Source: an uncultured Brevundimonas sp.
GTDB taxonomy: Bacteria > Pseudomonadota > Alphaproteobacteria > Caulobacterales > Caulobacteraceae
Length of the DNA stretch: 47,667 nt
NCBI RefSeq assembly: GCF_947305955.1
Contig: NZ_CAMZFB010000017.1
Coordinates: forward strand, 1 to 47,667
Direction of reading: 5' to 3'
Shown here: positions 24,428-34,255 of the stretch, one piece after another
How positions within the stretch are numbered: the first letter of the stretch is position 1
Layout of the letters: every line of letters starts with the position of its first letter
Program-made: the position numbers and the translations under genes
The notes under the pieces: generated by a model
The model's input: only the letters and a program-made list of their open reading frames with translations
Database searches by the model: none
Told to the model about the DNA's origin: nothing

Positions 24428-25726
24428 ATGGGTACCCAGAATAGCCGCGGCTATATGGTCGGTTTCGCCAACCATTTCGCCAGCGAAGCGGTCGCCGGTG
24501 CGCTGCCGGTCGGTCAGAACTCGCCGCAAAAGACGCCGTTCGGCCTCTATGCCGAACAGCTGTCGGGCACGGCCTTCACCGCGCCGCGCAAGGAGAATTT
24601 CCGCAGCTGGCTTTACCGCCTGCGCCCGTCCGCAAATCACGGGGCCTTCAAGCCTTTTGGCAGGAAGTCCCTGCTGGAGACGGCCCCCTTCCATGCGCCG
24701 CCTTCGCCCAACCGGATGCGCTGGAATCCCCAGCCGATCCCAACCGCGCCGACGGATTTTATTGACGGCCTGATCACCTATGGTGGCAATGGTGATGTGG
24801 GGACGGGCGTTGGCATCGGCATCCACGTCTATGCCTGCAACGTCTCGATGCAGCGCGTCTTCTTCAACGCCGATGGTGAAATGCTGATCGTGCCGGAGCA
24901 GGGCGATCTGACCATCGTGACCGAGTTCGGCATCATCGATCTGGAACCGCAGCAGATTGCGGTCATCCCGCGCGGTGTGCGGATGCGTGTGGAGCTGAAG
25001 GGCACGTCGGCGCGCGGCTATATTTGCGAGAACTATGGCGCGGTGTTCCGCCTGCCGGATCTGGGCCCCATCGGTGCCAATGGTCTGGCCAATCCGCGCG
25101 ACTTTGAGACGCCGGTTGCGGCCTATGAGGACATCGATGGGCCGGTTGAACTGGTCCAGAAGTTCCAGGGCGGACTGTGGACGACGACGCTGGATCACTC
25201 GCCGTTTGACGTGGTGGCATGGCACGGCAACCTCGCGCCGTATCGCTATGACCTGCGGAACTTCAACACCATCAACACGGTCAGCTTCGATCACCCCGAT
25301 CCGTCGATCTTCACGGTGCTGACCAGCCCGTCGGAAACGCCCGGAACCGCCAACTGCGATTTCGTGATCTTCCCGCCGCGCTGGATGGTGGCAGAGCACA
25401 CCTTCCGTCCGCCGTGGTTCCACCGCAACGTGATGAGCGAGTTCATGGGCCTGATCACCGGCGCCTATGACGCCAAGGCCGATGGCTTCACGCCGGGGGG
25501 CGCTTCGCTGCACAATCAGATGAGCGGCCACGGCCCCGATCAGGCCAGCTACAACGCGGCGGTCAACGCCGAGCTGAAGCCGCACAAACAAGAAAACACC
25601 ATGGCCTTCATGTTCGAGAGCCGTGCGGTCATCCGCACCACCGACTTCGCCATGAACTCTCCGTCCATGCAGCTCGACTATGACGACGTCTGGTCGAACT
25701 TCGAAAAAGGAAACCCCAACGCGTGA
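24428..25726 (+). CDS. hmgA: Homogentisate 1,2-dioxygenase
   Basis: Ring-cleaving iron dioxygenase that turns homogentisate into maleylacetoacetate in tyrosine and phenylalanine breakdown. At 432 residues it matches the family. Iron ligands align as His332 and Glu338 ([12 protein letters not shown]) and His368 (SGHGPD). Also seen are the N-terminal [20 protein letters not shown] and [18 protein letters not shown] precedes the ATG. The stop overlaps the fahA start (GTGA). Confidence 0.97.
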   Translation: MGTQNSRGYMVGFANHFASEAVAGALPVGQNSPQKTPFGLYAEQLSGTAFTAPRKENFRSWLYRLRPSANHGAFKPFGRKSLLETAPFHAPPSPNRMRWNPQPIPTAPTDFIDGLITYGGNGDVGTGVGIGIHVYACNVSMQRVFFNADGEMLIVPEQGDLTIVTEFGIIDLEPQQIAVIPRGVRMRVELKGTSARGYICENYGAVFRLPDLGPIGANGLANPRDFETPVAAYEDIDGPVELVQKFQGGLWTTTLDHSPFDVVAWHGNLAPYRYDLRNFNTINTVSFDHPDPSIFTVLTSPSETPGTANCDFVIFPPRWMVAEHTFRPPWFHRNVMSEFMGLITGAYDAKADGFTPGGASLHNQMSGHGPDQASYNAAVNAELKPHKQENTMAFMFESRAVIRTTDFAMNSPSMQLDYDDVWSNFEKGNPNA

Positions 25727-27021
25727 GCCGTCCAGTCATCGACCATACCCACTCAGTCGATCTGAAGAGTTGGGTTGAAAGCGCTAATGGTCATAAGGAT
25801 TTCCCGATCCAGAACCTGCCGCTGGGCATATTCTCGGTGAGGGGCGATGCGCCGCGTATTGGCGTGGCCATTGGCGATTATGTGCTGGATGTGAAAGCCG
25901 CGGCGGCTGCGGGCCTGCTGGCAGGGCATGACCTTGAAGTCCTGAGCGCGGACACGCTGAACGCCTATATGGACATGGCTCCGGCCAAGCGTTTGGCGCT
26001 GCGTCATCGCTTTTCGGCGCTGCTATCGCATGAAGCCATGGCGGAACAGGTCAGCCCGCTGCTGGTGCCTTCGTCGGACTGCACCATGCATCTTCCGGCG
26101 CGCATCGGCGACTACACTGACTTTTACGTCGGCATTCACCACGCCATGAACGTGGGGGCGCTGTTCCGGCCCGATAACCCCTTGCTGCCGAACTATAAGC
26201 ACGTGCCGATCGGCTATCATGGCCGCGCCTCTTCGATCCGTGTCTCCGGTACGCCGGTGGTGCGCCCCAAGGGGCAGACCAAGGCACCGACGGCGGATGC
26301 ACCGACCTTTGGTCCGTGCAAGCGTCTGGACTATGAACTGGAGATCGGCGTCTGGATCGGGCAGGGCAACGCGCTGGGCGAACCGATTGACATTGACGAT
26401 GCGCTGAACCATGTGGCGGGATTCTGCCTGTTGAACGACTGGTCTGCGCGTGATCTACAGGCGTGGGAATACCAGCCGCTTGGTCCGTTTCAGGCCAAGA
26501 ACTTCATGTCCACCATCTCGCCGTGGGTCGTCACCATCGAGGCCATGGCCCCGTATTTCACGGCGCAAAAGCCGCGTCCGGAAGGTGATCCCAAGCCGCT
26601 TCCCTATCTCTGGAGCGACGCGGATCAATCCGGTGGTGCCCTGTCGATGGAGCTCAAGGTCCATATCGCCAGCGAGGAGATGCGAAAGGCAGGAACGCCT
26701 GCGGTGCAACTCAGCGAAGGGCCGTCCACCAATATGTACTGGACGGTGGCCCAGATCGTGACCCACCACGCCTCCAACGGTTGCAACCTGAATGCAGGCG
26801 ACCTCTTGGGATCGGGGACGATCTCCGCACCGGAACGCTCGGGTTACGGTAGTCTGCTGGAAATCACGCGCGGTGGTGCCGAGCCGGTCGAAATCCCCGG
26901 TGGTACCCGCGCCTTCGCCGAGGATGGCGACCTGATCGCGCTGTCGGCGACCGCCAAGGCAGAGGGCTATGTGCCCATCGGCTTTGGCCCCTGTGAAGCC
27001 GTGATCCTTCCGGCGCGCTAA
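25723..27021 (+). CDS. fahA: Fumarylacetoacetase
   Basis: Last enzyme of tyrosine catabolism: hydrolyses fumarylacetoacetate to fumarate and acetoacetate. The 432 residues have the N-terminal SH3-like domain and the catalytic fold with [16 protein letters not shown], the calcium site in [23 protein letters not shown] and LGPFQAKNF. The start is GTG 25723, overlapping the hmgA stop. Maleylacetoacetate isomerase (maiA), normally the third member, is not in this window. Confidence 0.96.
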   Translation: MSRPVIDHTHSVDLKSWVESANGHKDFPIQNLPLGIFSVRGDAPRIGVAIGDYVLDVKAAAAAGLLAGHDLEVLSADTLNAYMDMAPAKRLALRHRFSALLSHEAMAEQVSPLLVPSSDCTMHLPARIGDYTDFYVGIHHAMNVGALFRPDNPLLPNYKHVPIGYHGRASSIRVSGTPVVRPKGQTKAPTADAPTFGPCKRLDYELEIGVWIGQGNALGEPIDIDDALNHVAGFCLLNDWSARDLQAWEYQPLGPFQAKNFMSTISPWVVTIEAMAPYFTAQKPRPEGDPKPLPYLWSDADQSGGALSMELKVHIASEEMRKAGTPAVQLSEGPSTNMYWTVAQIVTHHASNGCNLNAGDLLGSGTISAPERSGYGSLLEITRGGAEPVEIPGGTRAFAEDGDLIALSATAKAEGYVPIGFGPCEAVILPAR

Positions 27022-27034
27022 GCCTCGAAAACAG

Positions 27035-27071
27035 AAAGCCCCGCCAGAACAGGTTTTTGGCGGGGCTTTTT
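27035..27071. terminator. Terminator between fahA and mutL
   Basis: GCCCCGCCA (27038-27046) pairs with TGGCGGGGC (27058-27066), with AAA on the left and TTTTT on the right, so it can serve both convergent genes. Confidence 0.88.
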
Positions 27072-27086
27072 AATGGGTTGCGTCGC

Positions 27087-28994
27087 TTAACGACGACCGA
27101 ACAGCTTTTCGAGGTCGTTGAGCTTCAGCTCCACATATGTCGGGCGGCCGTGGTTGCACTGGCCGGAGTGGGGCGTGGCTTCCATCTGACGCAGCAGGGC
27201 GTTCATTTCCGGCGCGCTGAGCACGCGGCCAGAGCGCACCGATCCGTGACAGGCCATGGTGCCGCAGACCTCGGCCATCCGCTCTTTTAGCGACAGCGCA
27301 GCGCCATGTTCGGACAGGTCGTCGGCGATGTCGCGGATCAGGCCCTGCACGTCGGTGTCGCCCAGCAAGGCGGGCGTTTCGCGTACAAGGACCGCACCCG
27401 AACCGAACGGCTCGACGATCAGGCCCATTTCGGCCAGTTCGTCAGCCTTGGCGGCGATGCGCTCAGCCTCGGCGGGGTCCAGTTCGACCACTTCGGGCGT
27501 CAGAAGGGCTTGGCGGGTGACGTGGCCGCCCTCCATCTGGACCTTCATCCGCTCATAGACGAGGCGCTCGTGTGCGGCGTGCTGGTCCACGATGACGAGG
27601 CCGTCGCGGGTCTGGGCCACGATATAGGTGGCGTGAAGCTGCGCGCGGGCGGCACCCAGGGGAAAGTCGATAGGATCGACGGGCGTGTCCGGCTGCGGGG
27701 CAATCTGTCCGGCGTGTTCAGCTTGAACCTCGGCCAGAGTGCGGAAGGTCGGCGCGGCCTGCTGGCCGGACCATGTGTGTTCGACGCGGGCAGAGCGTTC
27801 CGACAGCCCGGGAATGATCTGGGTGACCGCCTCGGGCTTTGACCATCCCGCCCAGCCGGAAAATCCGGCGGCGGACGGGGGCAGGGCAGGCTGATCGCCA
27901 TAGGTCTGGACGCCCGTATGCGGCTGGAAGCCCGACAGGGCATCTGCGGCCACGGTGGTTGAAGCGCGGTGGCCCGCCGCATGAAGCGCATGTTTCAGTG
28001 CCCCGACGATCAGGCCCCGTACCAGCGCGGGATCGCGGAAACGCACCTCGGCTTTGGCCGGATGGACGTTCACGTCAACGTAAAGCGGATCGATGTCGAT
28101 AAAGAGCGCCGCGGCCGGATGGCGGTCGCGGGCGAGGAAGTCGGCATAGGCCCCGCGCAGAGCCCCTTGCAGCAGTCGGTCTCGCACGGGGCGACCATTG
28201 ACGAACAGGAACTGGTGGGCGGCATTGCCACGCGAATAGGTCGGCAGGCCTGCATAACCCGACAGGCGTACGCCATCGCGTTCCTGATCGATTAGCAGGG
28301 CGTTGGCCTCGAAGTCTCGGCCCAGAATGGCCCCGAGACGGCGAAGACGCCCCTCATCACCCTTATGTTCAGCGGGCAGGCGCAGAGTGGTCTTGCCGTC
28401 CAGTGTCAGGGTGAAGGCCACATCCTCGTGGGCCATGGCCTGACGCTTGATCTCCTCCGAGATGGCCATGGCCTCGGAGCGTTCCGACTTCATGAACTTC
28501 AGTCGGGCAGGCGTGGCGTAGAAAAGATCGCGGACCTCGACGCGGGCGCCGTGCGGGCCGGGGAAGGCGGCGGGGGAAACGGGTTTGTGTTCACCGCCCT
28601 CGACGGTGATGGCCCAGGCGTCCTGCTGGGTTTCGGCCTTGGCGCGGGTGGTGATGGTCAGGCGTGCGACCGAGCCGATGGAGGGCAGGGCCTCGCCACG
28701 GAAGCCCAGCGTGAAGATACGCAGCAGGTCCACGTCGCCCGCATCATCCGGCTCCAGCTTGGACGTCGCATGGCGCTCGACCGCGATGGGCAGTTCGTCC
28801 TTGGGGATGCCCTTGCCGTCGTCGGCGATCAGGATGCGGGTCAGGCCACCGCCGTCCGCCTGTATCTCGATATGGGTCGCGCCCGCATCGATAGCGTTTT
28901 CCACCAGTTCCTTGATGGCGCTGGCAGGACGTTCGACCACCTCGCCGGCGGCGATGCGGTTGACGGTTTCGGGCGGGAGACGACGAATAGGCAT
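27087..28994 (-). CDS. mutL: DNA mismatch repair protein MutL (endonuclease type)
   Basis: GHKL ATPase that links MutS to strand removal. In 635 residues: N-terminal ATPase with [34 protein letters not shown] and [11 protein letters not shown]; a proline- and glutamine-rich linker at about 340-450; and a C-terminal domain with the endonuclease motif [12 protein letters not shown] (about 470-485) and the end motifs ACHGSVRSG and CNHGRPT. The motif indicates that this MutL nicks DNA itself, as in bacteria without MutH. It is divergent from the YceI gene. Confidence 0.96.
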   Translation of the reverse strand: MPIRRLPPETVNRIAAGEVVERPASAIKELVENAIDAGATHIEIQADGGGLTRILIADDGKGIPKDELPIAVERHATSKLEPDDAGDVDLLRIFTLGFRGEALPSIGSVARLTITTRAKAETQQDAWAITVEGGEHKPVSPAAFPGPHGARVEVRDLFYATPARLKFMKSERSEAMAISEEIKRQAMAHEDVAFTLTLDGKTTLRLPAEHKGDEGRLRRLGAILGRDFEANALLIDQERDGVRLSGYAGLPTYSRGNAAHQFLFVNGRPVRDRLLQGALRGAYADFLARDRHPAAALFIDIDPLYVDVNVHPAKAEVRFRDPALVRGLIVGALKHALHAAGHRASTTVAADALSGFQPHTGVQTYGDQPALPPSAAGFSGWAGWSKPEAVTQIIPGLSERSARVEHTWSGQQAAPTFRTLAEVQAEHAGQIAPQPDTPVDPIDFPLGAARAQLHATYIVAQTRDGLVIVDQHAAHERLVYERMKVQMEGGHVTRQALLTPEVVELDPAEAERIAAKADELAEMGLIVEPFGSGAVLVRETPALLGDTDVQGLIRDIADDLSEHGAALSLKERMAEVCGTMACHGSVRSGRVLSAPEMNALLRQMEATPHSGQCNHGRPTYVELKLNDLEKLFGRR

Positions 28995-29096
28995 GCGAAT
29001 CCAAGATAGGCGGGTCGATCAGGGCTTGCATCACCCGTTTGCGCCAACCTAACATTTCGCTGTGATTTTTATTCGCGACCGTCTTGCAGAACCATA

Positions 29097-29125
29097 ACTG
29101 ATACATATACTGATACCGTTATCAG
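29097..29125. promoter_or_regulatory. Direct and inverted repeats upstream of yceI
   Basis: ACTGATAC occurs at 29097-29104 and 29109-29116 (12 bp apart), and the second copy also begins the inverted repeat CTGATA-CCGT-TATCAG (29110-29125). A hairpin with a 7-bp stem (29148-29154 with 29158-29164) lies just before the yceI ribosome-binding site. Probable regulator site and leader element; the regulator is not identified. The remainder of 28995-29187 shows no gene. Confidence 0.45.
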
Positions 29126-29187
29126 GCGGCTGCTGCTGCTGATCCACGCCCGTCGATGGCGGGCACAGCCAACGAAGAAGGTCCGTT

Positions 29188-29892
29188 ATGAAAATCAAAG
29201 CCAGCTTGATCGCTGTATCTCTTGCTGCCCTCGTTGCTGCTTGCGGCCAGCCTGCCGCGCAGAACGAAGGCGCTGCTGCCACCACCGCTTCGGCTCCGGT
29301 CGAGTTGAAGGCCCCCGCTGGCGTCTATGCGCTGGACCCGACCCACGCCACGCTGCAAGCCTCGGTCCTGCACAACTCGATTTCGAACTATACGGTTCGC
29401 TTCAACAAGATTGACGGCAAGGTGACGCTGGATCCGGCCAACCTCGAGAACAGCTCGGTCGAGTTCACTGTCGATCCGTCCTCGGTCGATGCCAACTATC
29501 CGGGCGACTACACCGGCACCCACGTCAACAGCGGCTTCAAGAGCTGGAACGAGGATATCGCCAACAGCCCGTCGAACCTGAACGCCCGCCAGTTCCCGCA
29601 AATGACCTTCAAATCGACCAAGGTCACCAAGACCGGTGAACGCACGGCAGACGTGACGGGCGATCTGACCTTCCTCGGCGTGACCAAGCCGGTGACCTTC
29701 AAGGCCACCTTTAACGGCGAGATCGAAAGCCATCCGTTCCTGCAGGTTCCGGCCATCGGCTTTGCCGCTGAAGGCACCTTCAAGCGTACCGATTTCGGTA
29801 TGGCTCTGGGCTATGTCGGTGATGAAGTGACCGTGCGTTTCGACGGCGAGTTCCTGAAGCAGGCAGACGCTGCTCCGGCCGCCGCCCAATAA
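29188..29892 (+). CDS. YceI-family lipoprotein
   Basis: Lipid-binding YceI beta-barrel, 234 residues. The signal peptide ends in a lipobox (LVAACG), so the protein is probably a lipoprotein facing the periplasm. A 20-residue Ala/Thr-rich spacer leads to the YceI domain: YALDPTHATLQASVLH, YTVRFNKIDGKVTLDPANL, ARQFPQMTFKSTKV, VTGDLTFLGVTKPVTF and FKRTDFGM. YceI proteins bind polyisoprenoids such as ubiquinone and are often linked to b561 cytochromes. The next gene encodes a b561-YceI fusion, so the two likely work on the same isoprenoid substrate. Confidence 0.93.
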   Translation: MKIKASLIAVSLAALVAACGQPAAQNEGAAATTASAPVELKAPAGVYALDPTHATLQASVLHNSISNYTVRFNKIDGKVTLDPANLENSSVEFTVDPSSVDANYPGDYTGTHVNSGFKSWNEDIANSPSNLNARQFPQMTFKSTKVTKTGERTADVTGDLTFLGVTKPVTFKATFNGEIESHPFLQVPAIGFAAEGTFKRTDFGMALGYVGDEVTVRFDGEFLKQADAAPAAAQ

Positions 29893-29958
29893 ACGACCAG
29901 ACGGGTGGGGGATGGCCTCCACCCGCATTTTATTCCCCTGATCCAGCGTTCCTCCCCC

Positions 29959-31263
29959 ATGACATTCGCACCGTCCCGCCGTCGTGATCGTTATTCCGCG
30001 GTCGCCATTCTGCTGCACTGGCTTATCGGCCTGTCGATCCTGGCCATGATCCCGATGGGATGGTGGATGTCGGACGCTATTGAGCAGCCGGAAACGCAGG
30101 CGCTGGCCTATCGGGTGTTCCAGATCCACAAGTCGATCGGCTTTCTGATCCTTGCGCTGTCGGTGCTGCGGCTGGTCTGGCGGATCACCCACCCGGTCCC
30201 GGCCTTGCCCGCGCAGATGCACGGATGGGAGCGTTTTGCGGCGCGTGCCACGCACGTTGCCTTCTATGCCCTGATGATCGGCCTGCCGCTCACGGGATGG
30301 GCCTATGTTTCCAGTGGGTGGGCGGTCGCGACCGATACGCCTCTGGCCGTCCCGACCAGCTGGCTCGGTCTGTTCGGCATTCCGCATCTTCCCTTTATCG
30401 AGAACGCGGGCGAGGCGGCGCGGCGAACCATCGCCTATGTGGCGATGGGCGCGCACAGCAAGCTGGCGTGGGGTGCGATCGTTCTGGTGGTCCTGCACGT
30501 CGGGGCCGCGTTGAAGCACCAGTTCTTCGACCGCGATGGCGTTCTGGCCCATATGGTGCCTGTGCTGGCGCACGCCCGTGTGCCGCTGGCCCATGAACCT
30601 TCGGCGGCGGCCAAATGGACGGAAGCGCTCGCGGGTATCGCTTTCGTGGTGATCCTTGGCGCGGCAACGGGTATCGCGGCCAGACCTGCGCCGCTGGCGT
30701 CGGAAACTGCGTCGCAGAGCGCCGAAGTCGCCGCTTCCGAAGTCACCATCCAAGCGGGTTCCGCCACGGCTTGGACCGTCGATGCGGCCGCATCCTCGAT
30801 CACCTTTTCCGGCACTCATTCCGGCGCGCCGTTCACGGGCAAGTTCAATGACTGGACGGCGGACATCCGTTTCGATCCAAACGATCTGGCAGGCTCGACC
30901 GCTATCGTCACCGTCCGGACCGCTTCGGCGGAAACGGGCGATGCCACCAAGGACGGTGCCCTGAAGGGTGCGGAGTGGTTCAATCCGGCCCAGTTCCCCG
31001 AGGCCCGTTTCGTGGCTAACGAGTTCGTCGCTCTTGGCGGCAACCGTTACGAGGCGCGGGGGACGCTGCGAATCAAATCGACATCTCGATCCGTGACTCT
31101 GCCGTTCACCTTCGATGAAGCGTCAGGCACCGCGACCGTCAGCGGCAAGGTGTCGGTTGATCGTACCGAACTGGACCTGGGTATGGTGTCGGACGCCGCC
31201 GCAGGCTGGGTCTCGAAGATGATTGAGGTCGAGATCAGTGTTCGCGCTAAAAAAGCGGCGTAA
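29959..31263 (+). CDS. Cytochrome b561 fused to a YceI domain
   Basis: Two-domain membrane protein of 434 residues. Residues about 10-190 are a four-helix cytochrome b561 with candidate haem-ligand histidines in LLHWLIG, QIHKSIGF, ATHVAFYAL and VVLHVGAALKH. A further membrane segment (EALAGIAFVVILGAATG) leads to a periplasmic YceI domain at about 250-434 (WTVDAAASSITFSGTHSG, FTGKFNDW, PEARFVANEF, RGTLRIKS, VDRTELDLGM). In E. coli the equivalents are separate adjacent genes (yceJ, yceI). The fusion suggests electron exchange between haem b and an isoprenoid quinone held by the YceI part. ATG 29959 is chosen; an in-frame GTG at 29905 would add 18 residues, and neither has a good ribosome-binding site. 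Confidence 0.9.
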   Translation: MTFAPSRRRDRYSAVAILLHWLIGLSILAMIPMGWWMSDAIEQPETQALAYRVFQIHKSIGFLILALSVLRLVWRITHPVPALPAQMHGWERFAARATHVAFYALMIGLPLTGWAYVSSGWAVATDTPLAVPTSWLGLFGIPHLPFIENAGEAARRTIAYVAMGAHSKLAWGAIVLVVLHVGAALKHQFFDRDGVLAHMVPVLAHARVPLAHEPSAAAKWTEALAGIAFVVILGAATGIAARPAPLASETASQSAEVAASEVTIQAGSATAWTVDAAASSITFSGTHSGAPFTGKFNDWTADIRFDPNDLAGSTAIVTVRTASAETGDATKDGALKGAEWFNPAQFPEARFVANEFVALGGNRYEARGTLRIKSTSRSVTLPFTFDEASGTATVSGKVSVDRTELDLGMVSDAAAGWVSKMIEVEISVRAKKAA

Positions 31264-31358
31264 TCTTACCGCCTATTATGGCTAACGGGTTTGCCTGATA
31301 GCGTCAGTAACGGTAGAGCAGGGCCTTTCATTAACTGCCCTAGCTTTAGGCCAAGATC

Positions 31359-32687
31359 ATGCACGACATCAGAGCGATCCGAGACAACCCCGCAGCTTTC
31401 GTAGCGGGCTGGTCGTCGCGCGGTGTCGAGAACGTCCAGTCTGTGGTCGACCAGATTCTGGCGCTGGACGTCGATCTGCGCGCAGCCCAGACCGCCGGTC
31501 AGGAAGCCCTTGCCAAGCGCAACGCGGCTTCCAAGGCCATTGGCGCGGCCATGGGCAAGAAGGACATGGCCGAGGCCGATCGCCTGAAGGCCGAGGTCGA
31601 AACCCTCAAGGGCGTCATCGCCGAGGCGGGCGAAGCCGAAGCCGCCAAGGGCGGTGAACTACGCGACCTGCTGGCGGGTCTAAAGAACATCGCCGCCGAT
31701 GATGTGCCCGATGGCGCGGACGAAAACGACAACGTCGAAGTCAGCAAGTGGGGCACGCCGCGCACCGAAGGTCCGGCCAAGGATCACGCCGATCTGGGCG
31801 AAGCGCTCAAGATGATCGACTTTGAAGGTGCCGCCCGCATGTCGGGTGCGCGCTTTGCTGTCATCAAGGGCCAACTGGCCCGTCTGGAACGCGCTCTGGG
31901 CCAGTTTATGCTGGACCTGCAGACGAGCCAGAACGGCTACACCGAGGTGAACCCGCCGCTGCTGGTTCGCGACCACACCATGTTCGGCACTGGTCAGCTT
32001 CCGAAGTTCAAGGAAGACCTGTTCCGCGCTGCCGACGGCGATCCGGACGCCGATGTCGAGCACATCGAAGGCAACCGCTGGCTGATCCCGACCGCCGAGG
32101 TTTCGCTGACCAACCTCGTGCGCGAGCAGGTGCTGAGCGATGAAGAGGTCGCCCAGCCGATCCGCATGACCGCGTTGACCTATTGCTTCCGCGCCGAGGC
32201 CGGTTCGGCAGGCCGTGACACGCGCGGTCTGATCCGCCAGCACCAGTTCCAAAAGGTCGAGCTGGTTTCGATCTGCAAGCCGGAAGACAGCGAAGCCGAG
32301 CATGAGCGCATGACCGGCTGTGCCGAGGCCGTTCTGCAAGCGCTGGAACTGCCGTACCGCAAGGTGCTGCTGTGCAAGGGCGACATGGGCTTCTCGGCCC
32401 GCAAGACCTATGACCTCGAGGTTTGGCTGCCGTCGCAGAACACCTATCGCGAGATCAGCTCCTGCTCGAACTGCGGTGACTTCCAGGCCCGCCGTATGGA
32501 CGCTCGCTTCAAGCGTGCTGGCGAGAAGAAGACCGAGTATCTGCACACCCTGAACGGCTCGGGTCTGGCGGTTGGCCGCACCCTGGTCGCCGTTATGGAA
32601 AACTATCAGCAGGAAGACGGCAGCATCGCTGTTCCGACCGCGCTGCAACCGTACATGGGCGGTCTGACCGTCATCGCCGCTGCATAA
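31359..32687 (+). CDS. serS: Serine--tRNA ligase
   Basis: Charges tRNA-Ser (and tRNA-Sec) with serine. The 442-residue protein has the N-terminal coiled-coil tRNA-binding arm (about 30-105), motif 1 near [19 protein letters not shown], motif 2 [21 protein letters not shown] and motif 3 [18 protein letters not shown]. The 95 bases before it hold no gene. It starts the serS-surE-pcm-nlpD run. Confidence 0.97.
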   Translation: MHDIRAIRDNPAAFVAGWSSRGVENVQSVVDQILALDVDLRAAQTAGQEALAKRNAASKAIGAAMGKKDMAEADRLKAEVETLKGVIAEAGEAEAAKGGELRDLLAGLKNIAADDVPDGADENDNVEVSKWGTPRTEGPAKDHADLGEALKMIDFEGAARMSGARFAVIKGQLARLERALGQFMLDLQTSQNGYTEVNPPLLVRDHTMFGTGQLPKFKEDLFRAADGDPDADVEHIEGNRWLIPTAEVSLTNLVREQVLSDEEVAQPIRMTALTYCFRAEAGSAGRDTRGLIRQHQFQKVELVSICKPEDSEAEHERMTGCAEAVLQALELPYRKVLLCKGDMGFSARKTYDLEVWLPSQNTYREISSCSNCGDFQARRMDARFKRAGEKKTEYLHTLNGSGLAVGRTLVAVMENYQQEDGSIAVPTALQPYMGGLTVIAAA

Positions 32688-32696
32688 AGAGTATTC

Positions 32697-33488
32697 ATGC
32701 GTATTCTTCTGACGAACGACGACGGCATCGACGCCGAGGGCCTGACCTGTCTGGAAAATATCGCACGGACCCTGTCCGACGATGTCTGGATCGTGGCTCC
32801 GGCAGTTGAACAGTCGGGCAAGGGCCGTGGCCTGACCCTGACCGAGCCGCTGCGCGTCAACAAGCACGGCGAAAAGCGCTACTCTGTCACGGGCACCCCG
32901 ACCGACTGCGTCATTCTGGCGGTCAATGAACTGATGCCGGAAAAGCCGGATCTAGTTCTGTCGGGCGTGAACCGCGGCCACAACGTGGGCGAGGATGTCT
33001 CCTATTCGGGTACCGTTGCCGGTGCGCTGCAGGGCATGGCCTTTGGCATCCGTTCGATAGCCCTGTCGCAGTCGCTGGAGCGTTTCCACGACGAGGCCGT
33101 GGCACATTGGGAAACCGCCGAAGCCTTTGCGCCGGGCATCATCCAGAAGCTGCTGGACCAGAAATGGCCTGACGGCGTAATCATGAACGTGAACTTCCCG
33201 CGCCTTCCGATTGAATTGGTGAAGGAAGTCGAGATCACCCGTCAGGGTTTCCGTGACATCGGCGAATTGCATGCCATCCGCCGTGATGACCTGCGCGGTC
33301 GTCCGTATTACTGGATGGCCTTCCGTGGCACGCCGCACGAGCACGCACAGGGCACGGACCTGCGCGCCATGGAAGAAGGCCGTATCTCGGTCACGCCGCT
33401 GCATATCGATCTGACGCACATGCCGATGATCAACGACCTGAAGAAGGTTCTGGGCGGTGCGCCGCCCAAGGGCCCGAACGAGCAATAA
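32697..33488 (+). CDS. surE: 5'/3'-nucleotidase SurE
   Basis: Metal-dependent phosphatase acting on nucleoside monophosphates in stationary phase. The 263 residues begin MRILLTNDDGIDAEGL with the paired metal-binding aspartates, followed by AVEQSGKGRGLTL, TPTDCVILAVN and SGVNRGHNVGEDVSYSGTVAGALQG. It starts nine bases after serS and is followed by pcm, the widely conserved surE-pcm pair. Confidence 0.96.
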   Translation: MRILLTNDDGIDAEGLTCLENIARTLSDDVWIVAPAVEQSGKGRGLTLTEPLRVNKHGEKRYSVTGTPTDCVILAVNELMPEKPDLVLSGVNRGHNVGEDVSYSGTVAGALQGMAFGIRSIALSQSLERFHDEAVAHWETAEAFAPGIIQKLLDQKWPDGVIMNVNFPRLPIELVKEVEITRQGFRDIGELHAIRRDDLRGRPYYWMAFRGTPHEHAQGTDLRAMEEGRISVTPLHIDLTHMPMINDLKKVLGGAPPKGPNEQ

Positions 33489-33498
33489 GAGACTGACA

Positions 33499-34143
33499 AT
33501 GAACCTCGGGGACGATCGCGCTGGCCGCCTAATCCTGTCGCTACGGCGACAGGGGGTGACGGATGCGCGCGTCCTCAAGGCCATGGAGGAGGTCGACCGC
33601 TCGCTCTTCGTCCATGAGAAGTTTCTGGATCAGGCGTGGGAAGATCAGGCCCTGCCGATCGACTGCGCCCAGACCATCAGCCAGCCCTATATCGTCGGTC
33701 TGATGACCCAGGCCCTCAATGTCGGCCCGCGCCACCGTGTTCTCGAGATCGGTACGGGCAGCGGCTATCAGTGCGCGGTCCTCAGCCGCATGGCGCGCTT
33801 CGTCTATACGGTCGAACGCTACAAGAGCCTGCTGACCGAGGCGGAAAGCCGTCTGAAACGTCTGGGTATCGAAAACGTCTTCACTCGTCACGGCGATGGC
33901 GGGCAGGGGTGGAACGAGCAAGCTCCGTTCGACCGCATCATGGTGACGGCGGCTTCCCCGCACGAACCCACCGAACTGCTGAAACAGCTCAAGCCCAATG
34001 GCGTGCTGGTCGCGCCTGTGGGCCGGACCTCGGTGCAGATGCTGAACCGCTATACCGGTCAAGAAGACGGCAGTTTTACCCGCGAAAGCCTGTGCGAGGT
34101 GCGTTTCGTGCCTCTGGTCGAGGGCATGGCCAAGGAAGGGTAA
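33499..34143 (+). CDS. pcm: Protein-L-isoaspartate O-methyltransferase
   Basis: Repairs isoaspartyl residues in aged proteins by SAM-dependent methylation. The 214 residues have the substrate block IDCAQTISQPYIVG, SAM motif I (VLEIGTGSGYQCAVL), YTVERYKSL and the conserved GQGWNEQAPFDRIMVTAA, with LKPNGVLVAPVG. ATG 33499 starts ten bases after surE. Confidence 0.95.
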   Translation: MNLGDDRAGRLILSLRRQGVTDARVLKAMEEVDRSLFVHEKFLDQAWEDQALPIDCAQTISQPYIVGLMTQALNVGPRHRVLEIGTGSGYQCAVLSRMARFVYTVERYKSLLTEAESRLKRLGIENVFTRHGDGGQGWNEQAPFDRIMVTAASPHEPTELLKQLKPNGVLVAPVGRTSVQMLNRYTGQEDGSFTRESLCEVRFVPLVEGMAKEG

Positions 34144-34196
34144 ATCCGCCCTTAACCATTTCGCCCCACTTTCGCGCGAGTTACCCGTTTTGGTCT

Positions 34197-34208
34197 GGAT
34201 TCGAATCC
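34197..34208. promoter_or_regulatory. Two abutting GANTC sites upstream of nlpD
   Basis: GGATTCGAATCC is a perfect 12-bp palindrome made of GATTC followed directly by GAATC, two CcrM-type methylation sites. It lies 48-59 bases upstream of the nlpD start, in a 112-base gap that also has a CtrA-like half-site TTAACC (34152-34157) and a possible -10 box GATATT (34218-34223). In Caulobacterales such sites in promoters are read by GcrA. Here the role is inferred. Confidence 0.45.
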
Positions 34209-34255
34209 GGCCAACCCGGATATTCCATTTGTGATTAGTGACGACGGAGGCCGGA

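Noticed and set aside
29130..29142. Short CTG repeat upstream of yceI
   Set aside because: Only about three to four units; too short to call a functional microsatellite.
34190..34215. TTCGAAT flanked by complementary bases, like a tRNA T-arm
   Set aside because: The flanking bases do not form a T-stem around a seven-base loop, and no acceptor, D or anticodon arm can be drawn upstream. It is better read as a palindrome of two GANTC sites.
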